Source: Dryococelus australis | Lineage: Eukaryota; Arthropoda; Insecta; Phasmatodea; Phasmatidae | Length of the DNA stretch: 64,000 bases | Direction of reading: 5' to 3' | Assembly (NCBI GenBank): GCA_029891345.1 | Contig: CM057009.1 | Location: 208,624,709 to 208,688,708 of the forward strand | Shown here: in pieces, positions 57,460 through 64,000 of the stretch | Layout of the letters: each line of letters opens with the position of its first letter | How positions within the stretch are numbered: the first letter of the stretch is position 1 | Notes under the pieces: model-generated | What the model saw: the letters and a program-made list of their open reading frames with translations, nothing else | What the model was told of the DNA's origin: nothing | The model's database searches: none | Made by a program: the position numbers and the translations under genes

Positions 57460-58338
57460 ATCAATTGATGTTGAGTATAATTATTGCCAAAAATATAAAA
57501 ATAGTTGCGAAAACACTCAATGTGGCCATTCAATGTTTCTTTCATTCTTTGATATAAATTTACAGAATCTGGAGTTTAATTAAATCTCAATAGTTCTTTG
57601 CAATTTGGATGTCTATCTTAATTTTATACAATTGACTTTAAACATATTTCCTTTGAGTTCTTATGACATGGTAATTATATTCAAAATCATCACCAAATAA
57701 TTTTAAAAGAACATAATTTGGTTTTAAATTTTGTGTTTGTGTTACAACATGAGGAGACACTTATCTGATTTTGTCATTTCTGCGATTTATTAAATCGACG
57801 CCATATTGACAGATTCTCATAAATTTTCTATACATTCATGTTTAGTTTTATTTATATCTTTTAAATGATTAACTTGAATTTCGTTCATTTTTCTTATATG
57901 ATTAACTTTATGTACGTTCATTTTTATATGCTTTATTTGGCCTTTGTATAAATGCATTACATCTTTTTGAATCTTATATTCACCATGTTTTCTAATTGGT
58001 GGTAAAACTTCTTAAGTTACCCATTTAGTAATTTTTTCAGATAGAGTCATGCTTGATCTAAATATTACTTTATACAGCGCTGATTCATTGATAAATAAAG
58101 CATTTGGTTGCATATTTGAAGGTGTCCCTTCAGCAGTGGCACCTTTGAGTTCAGTAAATTTATTTTTATCATCATTATCAACAATATAATATAAAGCATT
58201 TCTTTGTTTTCTGTATTACAAAAGTGTAGTTTCATTAGTTCCTCTAAACCAAGGATTACTTTCCTCATAAATAAGCATAAAAACTTGACTACCTTTGTAA
58301 ATGAGTTTGTTATTATTTATGTCTAGAATTGACTCCAT
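57460..58338 (-). pseudogene. BRO-family protein (Bro-N domain), cargo of the Polinton
   Basis: Starting at 58338 on the minus strand (MESILDINNNKLIYKGSQV), the frame shows the Bro-N pattern: ESNPWFRG, a TAA at 58216-58218, RNALYYIVDNDDKNKF, NALFINESALYKVIFRSSM, WVT, a TAA at 58012-58014, then EVLPPIRKHGEY. Later traces (FEYNYHVIRTQRKYV near 57680) look like a second conserved region found at the C-terminus of insect-virus BRO proteins. BRO proteins bind DNA and occur in baculoviruses, entomopoxviruses, other insect large DNA viruses and phages. Two clean nonsense codons in an otherwise well-kept first half indicate fairly recent loss. It is tail-to-tail with the integrase. Confidence 0.75.
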
Positions 58339-58609
58339 TTTTAATATGCGAAATTATACACAAGTGAATTTGGCGAGTTATATTGTCTTTCTATTAATTT
58401 TCTTTTTATAAAGAAAATAATATTAAATAATATAGACCAAAATCATTGAATTATGTAGCTCTTAAAGAGTTAAATTTTCTAAGTCATTAATTATACGTTT
58501 CATTTTGTTTATAATTTCTTTATAATATTCACATGTTATACCAAACAATGAAAGGCAATTGTTACCAATTCTAATCCGTTTCTTTGTACATTAACTATAT
58601 TCACTAACA

Positions 58610-59931
58610 GTATCATTAGTGAACAAAATAATAATAAGCAATTTGTATATCCAAATAGACTATCGTATTTGGTAAATAAGAAAATTTATCTCTAAATTGA
58701 CTCTCTTTTATCTGGAAATGACATTGGTCTATTTCAGCATAATACAACTTTTCATAAAAGATGAAAGTTTTACCTGAATATGAATTAAAAACAGCAATTA
58801 TTTTATAATTATCACCTATTCCAATCGAAGAAAATCCTTTCGGATATCCATTAACAAGTTTATATGTAGGGTAATTAAACATATACATTTTACTATCTAC
58901 AAACAGAAATAACTCACCTGATGGTCTTTGATATATAAAAAGTTATTGAAATCGCTTGGTAAAACTGAAACTTTTTTTTATCAAAATTGGCATATTGATT
59001 ATTTTGTTGTTATTAGACTTTTTGTCCAAACATTTTTATTGTAAAAAATATACAATTTATTATCAATAATTAAATTAGTTTTTATATGTCTGTCTTTGCA
59101 TATAGCAATTGGTTCATTGCCATTAAAATTATTTTGTTAGGATGGTCCATAAAAGTTTTGAATGCTTTGGATGTCATCTAGTTGCAGATCAAACAAATCA
59201 TTGTTAAGAATGGAATACATGACCCCATTTTTATAACTTATATGTTGAAGACCTAATGCATGGCCGATTTTGTTTATCAAAACTGTTAATAAATTAACTT
59301 TATTTCCAGGAGAGTTTTTTCTATCATCATACCAGTGTTTCTGATCATTGATATTAATTTCAACAAGACTGTTTTGCTGATTTGGAAAAAAATTCATGTG
59401 CTAGTGCACTACCATGTGGATATAATCTAGTTTGACAAAACCCAGATAATTTATGATATTTATGTTGACCTTCTTTGTATGATATAATAATGTATAGAAA
59501 TTTTGTATCATAAACAAATTTCAAATTTGTGTGTTTTTGTCAAATGCCTAAAGCCTCATCAGCTAACTTAGTAATTGATTTATTTGCATATGCATAATTA
59601 TATTTTAATGGGTTGTTTAGTCCATTTTGTGGTTAATGAAATGTCAACATGTATCTCATCTTTTACACCACATCTTGGTTTGTTGATTGAACTAAGCGTT
59701 CCTTTATTCAGTTTACCCTCAACTGAAGAAGTGTTATGATATTCTTTAAATATTCTTAAAGAACTTTAGAACTTTCAAATTTTTCTTTGTAAATTTTTGA
59801 AAGTGAATTTGAATCACCTCTAGATATCGATATTTATTTAAAAAATTGATAGCACATTCTGTCTGATTCTCTTTACTGGACACTGCAAAATTTATATTTG
59901 TGATAGCAAGAATAATTATATAAATCTTCAT
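58610..59931 (-). pseudogene. Matrix metalloproteinase with hemopexin domain, cargo of the Polinton
   Basis: The start at 59931 gives a signal-peptide-like N-terminus (MKIYIIILAITNINFAVSS). A peptidoglycan-binding-like propeptide follows (INFLNKYRYLEV). At 59678-59658, in a shifted frame, lies the cysteine switch PRCGVKD. The catalytic domain continues through ITKLADEALGI and ISYKEGQHKY, then the open frame 59397-59137 (WYDDRKN, INKIGHALGLQH, GVMYSI Met-turn, DDIQSIQNFYG). The zinc site keeps two His, but the first His is Asn and the catalytic Glu is Lys. Hemopexin-like repeats follow (NKLYIFYNKNVW; 58910-58616 with FLFVDSKMYMF and GYPKGFSSIG). About 440 codons match a full host-type MMP. MMPs cut extracellular matrix outside the cell. 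Stops and shifts break this copy. Confidence 0.85.
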
Positions 59932-60009
59932 TTATATACAAAAAGGTTAAAAATTAAATATAATCCTTAATTTTATTTCAATAATTTTCTTCTTTTATTT
60001 TCCTAATAA

Positions 60010-60539
60010 AATCTAAATAAAGCCAAAATATTCATCGCAACATTTTGCACAAATCTCTTTAAAATATGCATAAAAAAGTTGTATTTATCTCTTGTCAATT
60101 GTTTTGGTACTTTTGAATAAGTTTGAGCTAAATAAAAAATCTAAATTTTCATTTCTTCCTCTACTAAAACAATCGCGAACTATGTCTTGATTGTCTAAAA
60201 TAACATAGTCGAATTCAATTAGAGATTCGTCTTCACACTGATCTAATGGGACCATTTTATCAGTATTATTAAACAAATATACCATTTTTCTTTAACTTTA
60301 AGCTTTTGGTTAGAATATTAAATTTATTTTGTAACTCAGTATATTTTGAACAAACATACAATTTATTAAAAATTATCCATCCAATATTACATATAAAATT
60401 AATCATCCAATTAGTTTTTCAAATTGCTTGTACATACTATTATAACCCTTGTATTATCAGGCAATAATTGGCCATTCTTTCTAATTTTGGAATGATCTCC
60501 ATGAATTAAAGCACCGACACCCCATTTAACTTTCTTCAT
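60010..60539 (-). pseudogene. Polinton packaging ATPase (FtsK/HerA type), Walker A degraded
   Basis: The start at 60539 (MKKVKWGVGALIHGDHSK) leads to RVIIVCTSNLKN near 60430, the P-loop position, in which the Gly-x4-Gly-Lys-Thr/Ser signature is lost. After shifts, the open frame 60285-60085 has SLIEFDYVILDNQDIVRDCF (Walker B-like, with the second acidic residue replaced) and FSRGRNENLDFLFSSN (sensor region). Traces of the C-terminus continue to about 60010 (FKEICAKCCDEYFGF). The family pumps DNA into capsids. Loss of Walker A means inactivity. Its start is only about 25 bases from the start of the plus-strand gene at 60564. Confidence 0.65.
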
Positions 60540-60563
60540 TTAATAAGATAATTTTTGTAATAA

Positions 60564-61269
60564 ATGTATAATAAGGTACTTAAATTAACAAATAATGATT
60601 CTATTAAAAATAGTAATGATAACATCCATAATGAAAAATCGATTGCTTTGGTTAGTTTTCATACAAAATTTTTATCTCCAAATATAAATTATAATACTAT
60701 AATGACAAATGAACACATGATTCCTAATGTTGATTAAAATGAAGTTACAACTGTTTCTAGAGGTCAATACAATATTGAATTGTTAAAGGAAACTATAAAC
60801 TTAATTGATCCATTATCAACAAATAACATTGATTCAACAGCAGATCATGTAAAAAAATTGAATATCTATGAAATCAAAGTTTGATATTAAATTTGTCGAT
60901 CAACTATCTGATATCCTTGGTTTTAAAAGAAATATTACTATTGGAAAAGACAAAGTTGTTGTAGGTATTAAATCACATAATTTTAAACTATTTAAAACAA
61001 TAAATGTTCACTGTATCTTAGCATATGATATGTTTATCAAATATGATGAATCTAATCATTTAGAAACAGATATAATTGCTAGTTTTCCACCAAAAACTAT
61101 GTTTGGTTTTGAAGATTATATTAGCTATTCGCCAACATATCAATTTTCTTATCAAATTAATAATGAGCAGTTTAATCACATTGTTTTTTAATTGAGGGAT
61201 GGAAATGGTAAACTGACTGATTTTGATGGTGCCGACATCGACATTGTTTTAGAAATTATAGATTTATAA
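60564..61269 (+). pseudogene. Penton/minor capsid protein candidate of the Polinton
   Basis: A frame from 60564 (MYNKVLKLTNNDSIKNSN) has a TAA near 60735, then VTTVSRGQYNIELLKETI, and shifts by one base near 60860 into the open frame 60868-61191 (FDIKFVDQLSDILGF, NVHCILAYDMFIKYD). After TAA at 61189-61191 it continues in frame with GNGKLTDFDGADIDIVLEI to 61269. The pattern resembles the Polinton protein taken as the penton (single jelly-roll) capsid component; the fold itself is not visible. Its 3' end overlaps the PolB 3' end on the other strand. Confidence 0.5.
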
Positions 61270-64000
61270 TGTTCTCTGTTTCGATAACCATATGGCACTG
61301 TGTCTATTTTATTTTCTAGTATAATTCTCTTGCCATAAGGACGGAATGCCATTTTATTACCTTCTACTGAATATATTTTATGCTTTTCACTTCTTATTAA
61401 ATTCATTGTTCTATACTCCATTCTTTCATAAACCAAGCAATTCTTATAATCGTAAGAAATAATTCACTTGTTAGAAACACATTTCTTTACACCTTTAGAT
61501 TTTTTGTTTTCTTTATCATCAACTAAATCTATATGCATACATTTTTGCTCTTAAACCAACAAATTATTTTATTATTTTGACATTACAGCAGTCTTTTATT
61601 TTTTCTAAAACTTTTATTTATTTGAGGCATGTTATATATATTATCATTTGAATAATCACTTGTATCAAATTTTTCTATCGTTGTTTTCATATCTTCATAA
61701 GAATGTTATATTATATATATATATATCTTTATCTTGATAACATAAATCAATTTCATCTCCATATTTTGGTTTTATAACTTCACAATGGAACTCGTACATC
61801 AATTCTTTTGATATATCTAAGATTGACATGCCAACATAAATAGGCTTATTAAATTTTTAATTAATTTTATTCATATTTATAGCTGCAGGGTTTTCATTAA
61901 ATAGAGTACTTTTCTTAAAATTTGGTTTTGCAATTAATTTTTTTCATTTTTTTTCATTTGCTATCAGTGTTATATCCACTGTTTCTTATATTTTCCATAG
62001 TTTTGTCGAACACAGAATTATGCATGAGCTTATGAAAATCTTTTGCGTAGTTGTTTTTAGCATTATATCTCATCTCTTTATTTAAATAGATATATTTCTT
62101 CAACCAATCAGACTTATTAAACTTCAACATTCTATGTCTTTTAGTAAGTTTTAATCCATTTCTGCAGGCATTGTTTTAAATAAAGATAGTGTATTACATA
62201 GTAGTTTCTTAGGATATTTCAAATCAACTTCGAAAATGTAACCATGTGGCAAATCATCATCAAATTTAATAATATTCATTGTAAAAATGAAGTGCTGTAT
62301 AATTATCCTATTCGAAACCACCATATCGTAAAAATTGTGGTATTGCCCAACCATATAAATTATTAGCATCAAGATATGCTAAATAGTTGGACTCCTGATT
62401 AGAGTCCAATAATATTAATATTCATTATTTGCTTTAACATATCATTTACAGCATGCGATATTCCACCTCTAATTTCCTTTCCTATCATTAAAATCATATC
62501 AGAATTGTGTAATAAATCTAATGGTTGTTTAGTCATTTTTAACATTGCATCCCAAGATAATCCTGGTGCTGACAAATACTACGATGGATCTAAATTGTAT
62601 GCATTTATGCATGTATTTCTAAAGTTTTCAAATATATCTGCTAACAGTAATACATTACTTTTTAAATATAAATGTTCATATTCACCAAGATTCTTAATAT
62701 TAAATTGATTACATGCAAGCTTTGCAAGATCATAATCATCGTAAGTTATATCAGATTCATTTAGTTTATTATAAAATTCACTTTTTGGTGGAAGATCGAT
62801 TTTGCTCAATTTTTCCCAACTATCCATATAATCGAATCGATAAGCACCCTTTCTCATAACTAAATTACTTTATCTTTAAGAAAATGTTTTTTTTTTGTGT
62901 GTATCATTTTATTTTTACTTAAATTCGGCGATAATTTACCTAAACTACTGGCCATAAATTTAAATTCGTCTATAACTTTCATTTTTAAATTTTCTGTTTC
63001 TTTCCCAAAAGTAATAAACTTTTCTTCATTACTTGGAACTAAATCTATATTTTTTTCATCATAAATAAAGTTCTTAAATAAATGATGATCATCCCCAGCT
63101 AACTCATGGAAATAAATTAGTACAAAGTTGTGTAATTTTAATTGTAGAGTACAATTATTACATAAAGGATTAATAAATTTTCCACTTACGTGATCATGAT
63201 GGTGTACATTTTTATTCGCTTCTTTATTTGCGCATTTGCATAGAGTTCATTTTTTTATTTACTATATAACACTTTTCTTCTTTTGTTAGCGGATGCATTG
63301 GTTCAATTTGTAAATATATTTCCCCAATTTCTTCTACTTCCCTTTTAAATGATTGTATAAAAATTTAATGAGCATTTGGACCTGGATATAGAATTGGTGG
63401 CTTATAATCACCATAACTAGATACAATATAATAACAAAAACCAGATGCTTCGTGTAATTGATATTTCATAGTATATGATTCATTGTTTAACTTTAAATCA
63501 ATGTTATTTATTTGATAATTGGTAAGACTGTATATTTCTTTAAGTATCTCCTTATAAAGGTCATTATCGATATCATCTTCTGTTAAAACAGAGAATTTTT
63601 GGGTTAATTTAAATTTATGTGTTTCTCTTAGATTTTGCTTAACTGTTAATATTTTCTTTAGAATTGACTCAAAATCGGCATATATTGCAAAAGGAACCTT
63701 CATTGTTTGTTTATAATTTCTGAAAAACATTTTCTTTCCTTTCGAGGGTAAAATATAACAAGACTGCTTCATTTTTAGAGCAGTCTTCTGTATGTTTATT
63801 TAATTTTTTCTTGCGAATAAAAGAATCGAAGACACGTATCACATATATAAGTTTTACCATGCTTATTATTTTTTTGCATTGAAATCAGTTCGATAAGTCT
63901 ATAATCCAACAGTAATGTGAATTATCACCTTCTTTGAAATAAAGTAAATTTATATGTTTATCCTTTAATTTTTCGCAAGTTTGAGTGGATATACCATGGA
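61190..64000 (-). pseudogene. Polinton DNA polymerase B (protein-primed type), broken, 5' part outside window
   Basis: Read right to left: a C-x2-C finger (YICDTCLRFFYSQEK near 63840), then the open part 63772-63365 with VPFAIYADFESIL (exonuclease motif). Next is 62857-62579 with DYMDSWEKLSKIDLPPKSEF and YLKSNVLLLADIFENF. LDANNLYGWAI near 62350 is polymerase motif A. The C-motif region near 61740 reads YQDKD. The C-terminal region (61436-61260) has YRTMNLIRSEKHKIYSVEG. This is the DNA_pol_B_2 type, which replicates linear DNA with a protein primer. Stops and frameshifts lie between all these pieces. The gene enters from beyond the right edge of the window. Confidence 0.85.

Larger units (their letters stand above)
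51150..64000. mobile_element. Polinton/Maverick virus-like element with MMP and BRO cargo (right end outside window)
   Basis: The gene set defines it: protein-primed polymerase B, retroviral-type integrase with chromodomain, adenain-like protease, packaging ATPase and a capsid-type gene, all in very AT-rich DNA. Order from the left: MCP (-), unknown (+), PLA2 (+), small hydrophobic (+), protease (+), fibre-like (+), zinc ribbon (+), integrase (+), BRO (-), MMP (-), ATPase (-), penton candidate (+), PolB (-). Most genes contain stops or frameshifts, so this copy is defective. The left end is not proven. A change of composition occurs near 51140-51150, and an AGT, the usual Polinton terminus, occurs near 51145. 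The block 51150-51850 is repetitive AT-rich sequence with AATCAAGCAATTTT-like words and no gene, as expected of a terminal region. Confidence 0.85.

Overview
This is AT-rich, intron- and transposon-dense animal DNA, most likely from an arthropod and probably an insect. The only convincing host coding piece is one 89-bp exon (42492-42580) of a NACHT/WD-repeat (NWD-type) protein, framed by good splice sites. Nearly everything else recognisable is mobile DNA of many classes, mostly decayed. Broken reading frames were read across stops and frameshifts, so many coordinates are approximate.

Left part (1-11.5 kb): mostly unassigned AT-rich DNA, two small tandem repeats, and a decayed Polinton/Maverick fragment at about 5.1-6.1 kb (phospholipase A2-like domain, small hydrophobic protein, adenain-like protease). 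A 2-kb imperfect palindrome (fold-back element) follows at 8.16-10.2 kb. Middle-left (9.8-24.4 kb): inverted repeats of about 1.6-1.7 kb, nearly identical over part of their length, face each other across 11 kb. Between them lies an IS630/Tc1/mariner-type transposase gene (acidic-residue spacing about 82, as in the DD82E/Sailor group). It appears to be split by a 3-kb intron holding a second fold-back element. A third copy of the repeat lies next to the right arm and carries a complete 2.6-kb Tigger/pogo element with a PHD-like finger, inserted at TA.

Middle-right (28-46 kb): a second Tigger relative, a mariner with TIRs of about 110 bp, lola-like zinc-finger debris, a second DD82-type transposase relic, a complete piggyBac element between TTAA sites, then the NWD exon. 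A Ty3/gypsy element (gag, protease, RT, RNase H, start of integrase) runs from about 46.4 to 51.14 kb and stops abruptly.

Right part (about 51.15 kb to the window end): a Polinton/Maverick, an integrating virus-like element, open at the right edge. It has decayed versions of the major capsid protein, a conserved unknown gene, PLA2-like protein, small hydrophobic capsid-associated protein, cysteine protease, a fibre-like repeat protein, zinc ribbon, chromodomain integrase, packaging ATPase, a penton candidate and protein-primed DNA polymerase B. Between integrase and ATPase sit two unusual passengers: a BRO-family gene and a secreted matrix metalloproteinase (signal peptide, propeptide with cysteine switch, catalytic domain, hemopexin domain). 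That MMP/BRO/fibre-bearing Polinton is the most interesting system here. Stops and frameshifts show that this copy is not intact.
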